The translations under genes were made by a program, and so were the position numbers. Of a stretch of 64,000 nt of DNA, positions 30,991 to 38,694 are shown one piece after another. A model generated the notes under the pieces. The model was not told the origin of the DNA and did not search any database. It was given only the letters and a program-made list of their open reading frames with translations. Within the stretch, counting starts at the first letter, position 1. Every line of letters begins with the position of its first letter. This stretch comes from Methylomonas aurea (GTDB taxonomy: Bacteria > Pseudomonadota > Gammaproteobacteria > Methylococcales > Methylomonadaceae), in assembly GCF_024505045.1 (NCBI RefSeq), contig NZ_JANIBM010000027.1, positions 1-64,000 on the forward strand, in the 5' to 3' direction.

Positions 30991-31809
30991 CTAGGCGGCT
31001 TTCAGCTTGCGCATTTCCTCCGCAAGCGTCCAAAGTGCCTTATTCAGCTTGACGTTTTCACTAACGCCTTTCACCTCACGCGCGCGGTGTGAGCGGCGAG
31101 TCTCCTTATTCATCACATTAACCCCGCCGCGAATGACTTTTTCTTGCAACACGTTAAACGTGGTGAACAAATCGCCGGCACGGTCGCCGGTGCGGCGTGG
31201 GAGTAACAGCGCGTCATTATCAACCGCTACCTCGTCAGCATCCCAGCGCAGTTCTTTAGCCGCCTCGGCAAAAATGCGGCGCTCTGCGGGGCTTAGGTCA
31301 ATGCCTTGCATCAGTTCCATTTGTTCAAGCGCTTTAGGCGTTTGCGAAACCACGTGATAAGTGCCCTCGATGACGTTATTAACTACGTCGCCAGAATGGC
31401 GAACTCTAACGGCTTCAATCTGGCCATCACTAACAATCATGCCGTTTGAGCACACAAGGCGGTAAAGGCCAGCGCTCAACTGATAAGAGCTAGTGCCATC
31501 GTGCGAATTAACCAGCACGATTTCCGGCTTGACTTCGCCAACGGTTGAAAATCCATCATGCTGACGGAATCTTAAAAGATGTTTCGCGTAACCTTTTTTT
31601 GTCACATCGCGAACGCGGCTTTCGGTTGCGAACACGGGCAAAAAGCCTTCGTTGCGCAAGGCTTCGACGATGTTAATGGTAGGGATGAATTTGTAAGAGT
31701 CTTTGCGGCTCTCGTGCTTATCGGCGGCGAACACCGATGGAGCCAAGCGGCGCAATTGATCGTTGTCCAGTGGGTTTTGGGTTTTGGTGCCGTAAAAAGA
31801 ACGTAACAT
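30991..31809 (-). CDS. DUF932 family plasmid protein
   Basis: 272 residues. RRLAPSVFAADKHESRKDSY, then YKFIPTINIVEALRNEGFLP and LVNSHDGTSSYQLSAGLYRL, VCSNGMIV: the conserved blocks of DUF932, frequent on conjugative plasmids and phages near anti-restriction genes. Its molecular role is not settled. It is driven by promoter-leader module copy 10 and lies on the minus strand, as the other early-type genes do. Confidence 0.82.
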   Translation of the reverse strand: MLRSFYGTKTQNPLDNDQLRRLAPSVFAADKHESRKDSYKFIPTINIVEALRNEGFLPVFATESRVRDVTKKGYAKHLLRFRQHDGFSTVGEVKPEIVLVNSHDGTSSYQLSAGLYRLVCSNGMIVSDGQIEAVRVRHSGDVVNNVIEGTYHVVSQTPKALEQMELMQGIDLSPAERRIFAEAAKELRWDADEVAVDNDALLLPRRTGDRAGDLFTTFNVLQEKVIRGGVNVMNKETRRSHRAREVKGVSENVKLNKALWTLAEEMRKLKAA

Positions 31810-31918
31810 GGTAAATCTCCGTTAAACCTGGCCAGAGCAAAGTGCCCGGCCTTCTGATGGTGGGGCGGTTGCCCCGAAACCATGGTGCTATTATCCGGGT
31901 TTATCGTTTGCCTGTCAA
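31810..31918 (-). promoter_or_regulatory. Promoter-leader module copy 10
   Basis: TTGACA (31913-31918), 17 bp, GATAAT (31890-31895). Leader hairpins ATGGTTTCGGGGC / GCCCCACCAT and GGCC...GGCC; the SD hairpin is weakened (CGGAGATTTACC). Divergent from the second sigma-54 promoter. Confidence 0.8.
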
Positions 31919-31979
31919 GCTTTTTTGCATGATAGAAGAAAAAAAACACCGCCTTTTTTACAAGCAAATCAACCAGTTA

Positions 31980-31995
31980 TGGCACGCCCCTTGCA
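31980..31995 (+). promoter_or_regulatory. Sigma-54 promoter of RNA copy B
   Basis: TGGCACGCCCCTTGCA, identical to 27841-27856. Expected start near 32006. Confidence 0.75.
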
Positions 31996-32382
31996 TCTGG
32001 ATTAAGGGTTCAGGGGAGCGGGAATCTAAACAGCGCGGCGATAGCCGCACCTTTTGTTCACCATGACAAAACCCCGGCTCGGGAGGCATCCGTCTTAATG
32101 GGACGAGGGTGTGCGGTGCGTACAGTCGGCCGGAGGGTTCGGCGCGGTCAAGGGCGGACATAAAAAAATCGACACAAAGCCATAATCAAAATGGTGTCTA
32201 TTTTTTTATGTTCGGGCGCAGCCTTTACCCTTGATCGATGAAGCCGGACGCTCTGGCAATCTGTTCGCACATTACGCACATCCTTCCCATTAAGGCACCA
32301 CGCTAGGACAGGTGGGCACGGTTAAACCCCCAACATCTAAACTCAGCGCGGCGATAGTCGCACCTTATTCATTGCAACAACA

Positions 32383-32400
32383 TTTTCGCGGGCGCGAAAA
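32383..32400. promoter_or_regulatory. KorB-like box, copy 5 (GG centre)
   Basis: TTTTCGCGGGCGCGAAAA within RNA copy B: the complement of the usual box, that is, the same site in the other orientation. Confidence 0.6.
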
Positions 32401-32423
32401 TCACCTCATCGATCATACAAGCT

Positions 32424-32495
32424 GATTTATGCACACTCGCCCGCGTGGGGGTCTTTCAACCTACCCCCGAAAAAGCGGGGCGTTGTGTATAAATC
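32424..32495 (+). ncRNA. 72-nt RNA motif, copy in RNA B
   Basis: GATTTAT / ATAAATC outer, CGCCCGC / GCGGGGCG middle, GGGGGT / ACCCCC inner with CTTTCAACCT loop and trailing GAAAAA. Confidence 0.65.
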
Positions 32496-32714
32496 CACCG
32501 ATTACCTTTAGGGTGTTGCTGTTCGAGCAGGGCGATAGCCTTGCGTGCCGTTAGGGATAAGCCACAGCGGCTAAGGGAGGTGGGGCGGTGCGTAGCTTGC
32601 GGAGCGCCGACGCACGTCCCTTATTGAGCGTCGGCAAGGCGGCCTGGAAGGTGCCGGCGATAGCCGGCAGTCGGTACGACCGAAGCGAAAGCGGAGTCTG
32701 TAAGGGCGTCCGGT

Positions 32715-32732
32715 TTTTCGCGGGCGCGAAAA
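32715..32732. promoter_or_regulatory. KorB-like box, copy 6 (in terminal hairpin of RNA B)
   Basis: TTTTCGCGGGCGCGAAAA. It replaces the TTTTTGT...ACAAAAA stem found at the same place in RNA copy A. Confidence 0.6.
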
Positions 32733-32767
32733 ATGCCCCTGAAATAAAAAACAGCATATGATCCCAA

Positions 32768-33436
32768 TCAGACCCTAATGTGGCCAAACATTCCGGTGTA
32801 GATCAGCGCGTTCCAAATTTTCTTTATCGTTTGACCTGTTTCTTGGTTCACAAACAAAGATGATCGACTGCCATAAGGAGCACCCAAGAAATATGGGCGC
32901 ATTGATTCCCACGTTTCAGCTACCTCTGACCACCTCCAGCACGGGATCTCTTTCTCTAAAATGAGAGGCATAGCGAGTGACAAAGGAATCATTCTATCCA
33001 TTGGAAGGGGCTTATCCCAATCGCACTTGACCAAAATAGGATTGGCATTGGGTTGGTATAGCTGTACATCTAGCCTTTCCGCAGTAATGGTGGCAACAGG
33101 ATGCGGTGGAAGCTCTGCGACGGAATCAATTACTTTTTGACCATCATGGTACGGACACGTGATAAACGCGTTTGCAAGATATATTGTGTGATCGAGACCT
33201 CTGTATCCACATTCACGACCAGGATGAGTTACCGGATCGCGGCTGTCATGATTCGTGACTAACGGATGCCATGATGGATAGCTGTCAATCACTGGCCCAT
33301 ACTTATCAACAATATCATCGAACGCTTCTTTGCTGCGCGCCCTCTGAGATTCGTCCGCATCCCTAAGTCGAGAAATAAGATAATTTACCGCACGTTCATA
33401 TCCCATTCGTGCAGCTTCGTCTGCTCTGAAAGCCAT
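32768..33436 (-). CDS. Unknown 222-residue protein
   Basis: GAGGTGCTAG precedes the ATG. The N-terminus is helical (RADEAARMGYERAVNYLISR); the middle has HPGRECGYRGLDHTIYLANA, then FITCPYHDG with conserved-looking Cys/His. The C-terminus FVNQETGQTIKKIWNALIYT may be a small domain. No family is recognised. It lies next to the restriction-modification genes, divergent from the HTH gene. Confidence 0.5.
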   Translation of the reverse strand: MAFRADEAARMGYERAVNYLISRLRDADESQRARSKEAFDDIVDKYGPVIDSYPSWHPLVTNHDSRDPVTHPGRECGYRGLDHTIYLANAFITCPYHDGQKVIDSVAELPPHPVATITAERLDVQLYQPNANPILVKCDWDKPLPMDRMIPLSLAMPLILEKEIPCWRWSEVAETWESMRPYFLGAPYGSRSSLFVNQETGQTIKKIWNALIYTGMFGHIRV

Positions 33437-33482
33437 CTAGCACCTCGTAACACTAACTTAAAATACACATTATACACTTATC

Positions 33483-33609
33483 GCGCATAAGTTTATAGTT
33501 TTATGCGCAATCGCGTCGATTGGTGCGAGCTTTGCAGAGCAACGATAATATGCTAATGTTTGATAATGTTTTTTAGATATTGACAACGTTTGACAAGGTT
33601 TGATAAGGT
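33483..33609. promoter_or_regulatory. Control region of the R-M system
   Basis: GCGCATAA / TTATGCGC inverted repeat with a 10-nt spacer (33483-33508), then direct repeats of GTTTGA(T/C)AA(T/G)G at about 33556, 33589 and 33599 immediately before the HTH gene. These are plausible operators for the small HTH protein. Confidence 0.5.
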
Positions 33610-33816
33610 ATGAACAACAATGCCGGCCCCTTAAATCTGAGCGATTACTTAACCATCGGGGAAGCGTCGGAAACTCTTGGTGTAACACGCGCGACGTTGC
33701 GAAATTGGGATAAAGCCGGAAAACTGAAACCTTACCGCCACCCCGTTAACGGCTACCGACTTTACAACCGCAACGAATTGGAAACCTTGTTAAAAGTGGT
33801 GCAAACAACCCAATGA
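33610..33816 (+). CDS. MerR/excisionase-type HTH regulator of R-M genes
   Basis: 68 residues; YLTIGEASETLGVTRATLRN and WDKAGKLKPYRHPVNGYRLY form a winged HTH of the MerR/HTH_17 class without effector domain. It overlaps the methyltransferase gene by 4 bp (ATGA), so it probably controls its timing, as C proteins do in other restriction-modification systems, although the fold differs from classical C proteins. Confidence 0.75.
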   Translation: MNNNAGPLNLSDYLTIGEASETLGVTRATLRNWDKAGKLKPYRHPVNGYRLYNRNELETLLKVVQTTQ

Positions 33817-34820
33817 AACAACACACACACGACACAAAGCCGCTTGCCCTAGATTACACAACAGAAGCCTTTAAGCATGGCCGCATTATTCATGCGGATT
33901 GCTTCGAGTGGCTTTCTAGGCTCCCGGAAAACTCGCTTCATGCCGTCGTCACTGATCCGCCCTATGGTGTGCGGGAATATGACGACCACGAACTAGAAAA
34001 ACGCGCGAACGGAAAGGGCGGAATCTGGCGATTGCCGCCGTCCTTCGATGGATCGACCCGCGCCCCGCTGCCACGTTTCACCGCCTTGGATGCCAAAGAC
34101 CGGAAACGCCTTAAGCTGTTTTTTGCTGAATGGTCACGGTTGATTGTCCATGCCTTAAGACCAGGCGGGCATGCCCTAATCGCCACGAATGCCTTTATTG
34201 CATCGCTACTTTATGAAGCAATCACGGAAGGCGGTTTAGAATTTCGCGGACAGCTCATCCGCCAAGTTAGAACATTGCGCGGCGGTGATCGGCCTAAAAA
34301 CGCAGAAGATGAGTTTCCGGACGTCGTCTCTCTGCCGCGTGGTTGTTATGAGCCGTGGGGCTTATTCAGAAAGCCGTTACCTGCAAAAATGACGGTTGGC
34401 GAGTGTTTGAGACAATTTGAAACTGGCGGGCTTCGTCGTCTACCTGACGGCAACCCGTTTGAAGATGTTATAGCAAGCGAAAGAACGCCGAGTGTTGAGC
34501 GTGATATAGCAAACCATCCAAGCCTAAAGCCTCAATCATTTATGCGGCAAATGGTTTATGCCGCTCTACCACTAGGCAAAGGGGTTATAGCCGACCCTTT
34601 CATGGGTTCAGGTTCAACGATAGCCGCCGCCGAAGCAATGGGGCTGCAAGCTATCGGCGCGGAAAGATACCTTGATTATTACAAGATGGCGGCTGACGCG
34701 ATACCTGAGCTGGCCTTGATCGGCAAAGGACAAGCCCGCCGCGCAAAGACCACGCCCAAAACGGTTGAACAGCGCAAAGACCGTAAAGGGCTAGACGTCG
34801 TCGCGGTAAATCCAATTTGA
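33813..34820 (+). CDS. Type II DNA methyltransferase (beta class)
   Basis: 335 residues. The catalytic motif DPPYGVREY (~48) precedes the AdoMet motif DPFMGSGSTIAAAEAMGL (~261), the beta-class order of N6-adenine/N4-cytosine methylases. Its 3' end overlaps the convergent nuclease gene by 30 bp, and it is coupled to the HTH gene. It protects the plasmid and host against the adjacent endonuclease. Sequence specificity cannot be read here. Confidence 0.85.
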   Translation: MKQHTHDTKPLALDYTTEAFKHGRIIHADCFEWLSRLPENSLHAVVTDPPYGVREYDDHELEKRANGKGGIWRLPPSFDGSTRAPLPRFTALDAKDRKRLKLFFAEWSRLIVHALRPGGHALIATNAFIASLLYEAITEGGLEFRGQLIRQVRTLRGGDRPKNAEDEFPDVVSLPRGCYEPWGLFRKPLPAKMTVGECLRQFETGGLRRLPDGNPFEDVIASERTPSVERDIANHPSLKPQSFMRQMVYAALPLGKGVIADPFMGSGSTIAAAEAMGLQAIGAERYLDYYKMAADAIPELALIGKGQARRAKTTPKTVEQRKDRKGLDVVAVNPI

Positions 34821-35432
34821 ATTCATTTTGTTGAAGCCGCTACGGGTAACGCTGGCCGTTATGGTTCGGCGGCTTGTTTCAGAACGACCGGAAAAATTCC
34901 AATCTTCTTTCTCAAGCTGCGCTCCATATACACCAACAAAGCGAAATGGACGCGGCGGGATATTGGTTAAGGCATCGCGCGACGTGTTGGAATCAAAGAC
35001 AAAGACCATAAGCCAGCAAGCTTCGGCATTATGGCCTTGCCAGCCGCTCTTATGCCTTGAGCCTTTAACCTCAATACCAACCGTGTCGTGTTGAACGGCA
35101 TCACCCGCAAACATACCGGCGGGGATTAAATCGGGGTGCCCGTTGTGATAGTTGTTCTTTACTATCGTAGGGCAATATTTAGGAATCGCCGCATTCATAA
35201 ATTCGCCTACCATGCTGCTAAAATTCGCGGGCATAAGGAACGATTCTAAACGCGGAATTTGTTTGGAAAGCAAGGACGTATTTACAAAGCCCAAAAAGTC
35301 TAAAAACTCTTGCATTGCCGATTGAATATGATCGACTTGCAAACCAAATGGGATTTGTGTGTGTGGATTAAAGCCGTTGACATTCAAAGGTAGAGGCTGG
35401 CAAGCCTGTACCTCTAGTTGGGTTAGTTCCAT
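34791..35432 (-). CDS. Probable type II restriction endonuclease
   Basis: 213 residues from the ATG at 35432; a TTG-start extension to 35498 is less likely. The segment HPDLIPAGMFAGDAVQHDTV followed by GIEVKGSRHKSGWQGHN holds a PD...(E)xK active site (D of HPD, E-V-K). Beyond it lies a hydrophobic strand (ACWLMVFVF). Convergent with the methyltransferase. Endonuclease is inferred from the motif plus neighbour; the family is unknown to me. Confidence 0.7.
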   Translation of the reverse strand: MELTQLEVQACQPLPLNVNGFNPHTQIPFGLQVDHIQSAMQEFLDFLGFVNTSLLSKQIPRLESFLMPANFSSMVGEFMNAAIPKYCPTIVKNNYHNGHPDLIPAGMFAGDAVQHDTVGIEVKGSRHKSGWQGHNAEACWLMVFVFDSNTSRDALTNIPPRPFRFVGVYGAQLEKEDWNFSGRSETSRRTITASVTRSGFNKMNSNWIYRDDV

Positions 35433-35579
35433 TATATGCCGATTCGATATGATTCTATTGAATCGCGGAACTATAACTGTTAAGACAAGAATAGACAAAA
35501 CATCTTAACGGATCGCGGCAACCACACCCGTACAAATCACTTGCGCACTCCCCGCGTGTCACCGCTCGATGACACAAAT

Positions 35580-35597
35580 TTTTCGCGCCCGCGAAAA
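35580..35597. promoter_or_regulatory. KorB-like box, copy 7
   Basis: Perfect TTTTCGCGCCCGCGAAAA in the 35499-35712 gap, upstream of kfrA. Confidence 0.65.
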
Positions 35598-35712
35598 TAC
35601 CCCAATCAATCCACTGATTAACAAGCCACTCTCAAATTCCGATCTAAACCCGGCCAGCAATTCCAGCCAAAACCCGCCACCCATATCATAAAAACCGCTT
35701 GCCTTTCCCTGT

Positions 35713-35749
35713 ATCATAACATAACATTACATATCTGTTACGTTATGAT
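35713..35749. promoter_or_regulatory. Probable KfrA operator
   Basis: ATCATAACATAACA pairs 13/14 with TGTTACGTTATGAT, a large dyad directly in front of kfrA. KfrA proteins repress their own promoters by binding such repeats. Confidence 0.6.
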
Positions 35750-35783
35750 ATGTTACGCAATACACCAACGGGAGAAACTAACT

Positions 35784-36701
35784 ATGGCACGAATAGGTAT
35801 TTCATACGAACAAGTGGCACAAGTCGCCGATGCGATCCTTGGCTCAGGCCAACAACCAAGCATCCGAGCTATCCGGGATCGGTTAACGACCGGCAGCCCC
35901 AACACCATCCAGCGACACCTAGCAACCTGGCGAGACGCCCGGCCACAAGCGGCCGCCACCGCCCCGGAATTGCCCAGCACTTTGACCGCGGCCATAGCGG
36001 CGGAAATCGAAAAAGCGGCCGCCATGGCACGGTCGGAAATCGAGGGCAGGCTTGTACAAGCCCAAGGCGACGCCGCCGAACTTGCCGCCACTGGTGAACA
36101 GCTTGAAGACGAACGCGACGAACTGCTCAACCAGCTAACCATCGTCACCACCGAACGCGACCAAGCCACCGCGACGGCTGCCGAACGAGCGACCGAAATT
36201 GAACGGATGACGGCTGAACTAGCCCGCGAGCGTCATGCAGCGGAACAAGCCCGGATCGAAGTCGCGCAAGGACGGAATAAACAAGAAGCGAGCGACGAAA
36301 AGCTCAAAGAACAGAAAACGGAAATCGAGCGACTCCGGCAACAGATTGATCAACTACAAACGGGCAAACAAGCGGCCGAGCAAGCGGCGGCTGTGGCAAA
36401 CGCCAAACTGGAAGCCATGACGGATCGGACAACCCGTGCGGAAGCGCGGATTGATCAATTAGAGAAACAACAGGATGCCAACACCAAGGAACTCAACAGC
36501 GCCCGCAACCAAATCACCAGCCAGCAAATAGCGCTTGATGCGGCGAGCCGCGAAGCGGACACGCTAAAGGCCCAACTCAAAGAAACGAAAGCCGACGCCA
36601 AAAAGGCCGAGGGCGAAGCCTCCGAGCTGCGCGGCCAGGTCACGGCACTATCCACGCAACTCAAAAATAAACCGAAGCCCGGCAAAAGCGACCCCAGTTA
36701 A
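35784..36701 (+). CDS. kfrA: KfrA-like coiled-coil DNA-binding protein
   Basis: 305 residues from ATG 35784 (GGGAGAAACTAACT before it). The N-terminal KfrA DNA-binding domain is ISYEQVAQVADAILGSG, IRAIRDRLTTGSPNTIQRHL; from about residue 75 to 290 an almost unbroken Ala/Glu/Gln-rich coiled coil follows. KfrA autorepresses and forms filaments or scaffolds that help plasmid maintenance. It lies between two KorB-like boxes, suggesting double control. Confidence 0.85.
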   Translation: MARIGISYEQVAQVADAILGSGQQPSIRAIRDRLTTGSPNTIQRHLATWRDARPQAAATAPELPSTLTAAIAAEIEKAAAMARSEIEGRLVQAQGDAAELAATGEQLEDERDELLNQLTIVTTERDQATATAAERATEIERMTAELARERHAAEQARIEVAQGRNKQEASDEKLKEQKTEIERLRQQIDQLQTGKQAAEQAAAVANAKLEAMTDRTTRAEARIDQLEKQQDANTKELNSARNQITSQQIALDAASREADTLKAQLKETKADAKKAEGEASELRGQVTALSTQLKNKPKPGKSDPS

Positions 36702-36759
36702 CCCGTCCCGGCGAATTACTCAACCCACGCCTCGCGTGCCATCGTTCGATGGCACCGCT

Positions 36760-36777
36760 TTTTCGCGCCCGCGAAAA
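36760..36777. promoter_or_regulatory. KorB-like box, copy 8
   Basis: Perfect TTTTCGCGCCCGCGAAAA in the 270-bp gap after kfrA and before the first T4SS regulator gene. Confidence 0.65.
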
Positions 36778-36971
36778 ATGTCTCAAATTTAAATAAATTT
36801 TAGTTACGCGATAAAATCCCAGAAGCAAGCCAAAGCTGTCAATTGTACAAACATGCACAAAGAAGGGTAGGGCAAAAGAACCAACTTGATTAAACTACAA
36901 CTGGCCCACAATAAAGTAGGGCAAAACCAAAACGATGATAACGACGGCACCGACCGGATATTAACGCGCGT

Positions 36972-37226
36972 ATGAGAACAGAAGAGCAAGAAGAAGAACG
37001 AGAAAAAAAGAGGGAATTTCGAGCGGTTTTAGACCAATATGGAATCACGCAAGCCCAGGCAGCGGAGTTGATCGCCAACGAGACGGGGCAACCGGTTGCC
37101 GCGCGAAAGGTGCGGTCGTGGCTGGCAGACCCAGAAACGCCATCATCGCGGAATCTCCCAAATTGGGCGCTAACCGCATTGAAACGCGCAACGCAAAACA
37201 TCCCTCCAGCAGTCCCACAAGATTAA
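36972..37226 (+). CDS. HTH repressor of T4SS block 1
   Basis: 84 residues: charged N-terminus, then REFRAVLDQYGITQAQAAEL and IANETGQPVAARKVRSWLAD, a Cro-like HTH. It is a paralogue of the protein at 43572-43817. It sits immediately upstream of a palindromic promoter at 37238-37261 that is nearly identical to the one downstream of its paralogue, so both likely bind ATAGGCTCARTGAGCCTAT. Confidence 0.65.
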   Translation: MRTEEQEEEREKKREFRAVLDQYGITQAQAAELIANETGQPVAARKVRSWLADPETPSSRNLPNWALTALKRATQNIPPAVPQD

Positions 37227-37237
37227 GTAAAATAGTC

Positions 37238-37266
37238 TTGACATAGGCTCAGTGAGCCTATAACAT
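37238..37266 (+). promoter_or_regulatory. Palindromic promoter/operator of T4SS block 1
   Basis: TTGACA (37238-37243) overlaps the 19-bp palindrome ATAGGCTCAGTGAGCCTAT (37243-37261); TATAAC/TAACAT forms the -10. A repressor bound here would block the promoter. Confidence 0.75.
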
Positions 37267-37330
37267 CGGAACCAATTCAAACATTCGTCGCACTCTGTGC
37301 GGCGAACACAACATGCAATTGGACGGTGTT

Positions 37331-37759
37331 ATGCAAAAAATCATCATATTCGTTGTAATGACCATAGGCGTAGTTACGCCGACGCTGGCACAAACGCCGC
37401 CGGCACAGGTGAATGTTGCGGAGCAACAGAACAGGGACGTCGAAAAAATCAAGATTCTGAACGCCGAGCTAACCGAGCAAAAACAGCTTTTAGCGGACGC
37501 TCAAAAAACCCGCGCGGTGCAAATGTCGGCCAACGAAACCGACGCCTTGGCGAAAACCGAACACCGGCTCGAAGAGCTAAACGCGAACATCAAACAACTG
37601 CAACAGGAAATTGCGCTTGCCGACGGCAGCGCCAATAAGACTGTCGTGGTCACGCCAGTGACTCCACCTGTTGCCAATGCAGCGACAACCCCGCAAAAAA
37701 CCGCGACAACTGGCCCCTGGTGGGATTTGTATAACAAACCGCCACAGGCCGCACAATGA
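37331..37759 (+). CDS. Periplasmic coiled-coil protein, T4SS-associated
   Basis: 142 residues from MQKIIIFVVM; signal peptide to about 20 (TLAQ). The mature part is a coiled coil (EKIKILNAELTEQKQLLADA, LEELNANIKQLQQEIALADG) followed by a Pro/Thr linker and WWDLYNKP. It is the first gene after the block 1 promoter. Small coiled-coil periplasmic proteins often accompany VirB operons (TraL/TrbJ region), but no exact family is recognised. Confidence 0.55.
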   Translation: MQKIIIFVVMTIGVVTPTLAQTPPAQVNVAEQQNRDVEKIKILNAELTEQKQLLADAQKTRAVQMSANETDALAKTEHRLEELNANIKQLQQEIALADGSANKTVVVTPVTPPVANAATTPQKTATTGPWWDLYNKPPQAAQ

Positions 37760-37940
37760 CGACGGTATCGGCCGCGAACGGCGGCCAACCCCCTACCAGC
37801 AACAAAAAACACAGGCGTTTTTTGCCTGCCTTGTCTGCGGCCGGCACGATAAGGCCAACAAGGCAGCCAAAAATATCCTGGTTATGGGTATTTTAAAGTA
37901 CGGACGCGAGGAAGCTATCAACATGGACGAATACCAACGA

Positions 37941-37958
37941 TTTTCGCGCCCGCGAAAA
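37941..37958. promoter_or_regulatory. KorB-like box, copy 9
   Basis: Perfect TTTTCGCGCCCGCGAAAA 60 bp upstream of virB2. It lies inside a small frame (37923-38021) that overlaps the virB2 start; I doubt that frame is a gene. Confidence 0.65.
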
Positions 37959-38017
37959 TTCACACCATTAAACAATCCGCTTTACCTACCTCTTTTACAA
38001 CTTAGGAGAAATCCAGC

Positions 38018-38308
38018 ATGAGAAACAGCCGTAAATTGATTCAACAACTATTGATCGCCATCTTCTGCTTAGGCATTCAGCGCCTCGCCTACGCCGCAGG
38101 CCCGTTTACAACCGGATCGGGCGCACTCTCGACCGACATTCTGGCGATCCTGACGCCAGTCGCAGTAATCGGCGTCATGGCGCTAGGCGCATTTGCCTGG
38201 TTCGGCCGTATATCCTGGGGAACGGCCGCCATGAGTATGATGGGCATCGTATTGGTATTCGGCGCACAACAGGTTGTCACCTGGGTACGCGGCCTTTTCG
38301 GGGTATAA
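38018..38308 (+). CDS. virB2: VirB2-like pilin
   Basis: 96 residues. Signal-like N-terminus (LLIAIFCLGIQRLAYAAG, cleavage about 27), then two hydrophobic helices (DILAILTPVAVIGVMALGAF and AAMSMMGIVLVFGAQQVVTW), the VirB2/TrbC major-pilin layout. TTAGGAG lies upstream. The pilin polymerises into the conjugative pilus. virB3 begins 3 bp after the stop. Confidence 0.85.
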   Translation: MRNSRKLIQQLLIAIFCLGIQRLAYAAGPFTTGSGALSTDILAILTPVAVIGVMALGAFAWFGRISWGTAAMSMMGIVLVFGAQQVVTWVRGLFGV

Positions 38309-38311
38309 AGT

Positions 38312-38677
38312 ATGAGCCGCCGGAATGATGGCTTACAAGCCGACCCGTTGTTTGTCGCCGCAACGCGTCCCCCGATGCGGGCGGGGGTGACAACATCCGG
38401 CATCGTATTAGCCGCGATGTTAGTCATTGAAATGTTTTTAATGACTCGAAACATGCTGTGGCTGTTGTCCTATATCCCGATCCATGGACTGCTGGCCCTG
38501 ATCCTAATGCCTGAGCCTCGTTATTTTGATTTGGCAACCCTTTGGGCCAGAACCAAAGGGCAGAATTGGATTAAGGGCAACTATAAAGCTTGGCGAGTGA
38601 GCAGCTACACCGCGCACCGCTACAACCTACCCAACAAAAAGGGGCGGCGACAACTGCCGCCAACTTGTTCCGCTTAA
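38312..38677 (+). CDS. virB3: VirB3-like T4SS protein
   Basis: 121 residues. The N-terminal NDGLQADPLFVAATRPPMRA is the VirB3 hallmark (x-x-D-P-L-F-x-A-x-T-R-P); two short hydrophobic segments follow (VLAAMLVIEMF, MLWLLSYIPIHGLLALIL). Inner-membrane core component working with VirB4. Length and order (virB2-virB3-virB4) are canonical. Confidence 0.87.
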   Translation: MSRRNDGLQADPLFVAATRPPMRAGVTTSGIVLAAMLVIEMFLMTRNMLWLLSYIPIHGLLALILMPEPRYFDLATLWARTKGQNWIKGNYKAWRVSSYTAHRYNLPNKKGRRQLPPTCSA

Positions 38678-38694
38678 CAGACAAGGAAATCGAT

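Larger units (their letters stand above)
32006..32739 (+). ncRNA. Putative structured RNA, copy B (~734 nt)
   Basis: Homologous to 27867-28624 with many substitutions that keep pairing. The rod apex changes G-C to A-T (GACG/CGTC to GACA/TGTC) and T-A to A-T (CCTT/AAGG to CCAT/ATGG). The GGTCAAGGG stem is kept with a wobble. GAUA-loop hairpins at about 32036, 32350, 32531 and 32655; 72-nt motif at 32424-32495; terminal hairpin 32704-32738, whose inner part is here a KorB-like box. It is convergent with the gene at 32768. Confidence 0.6.

Noticed and set aside
34791-35498. Longer nuclease start at 35498
   Set aside because: It would need a TTG codon and adds a hydrophobic stretch without a Shine-Dalgarno; ATG 35432 is more usual.
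37671-38021. Small frame upstream of virB2 overlapping its start
   Set aside because: It runs through a KorB-like box and lacks clear conservation; only an ATGA overlap supports it, which is not enough.
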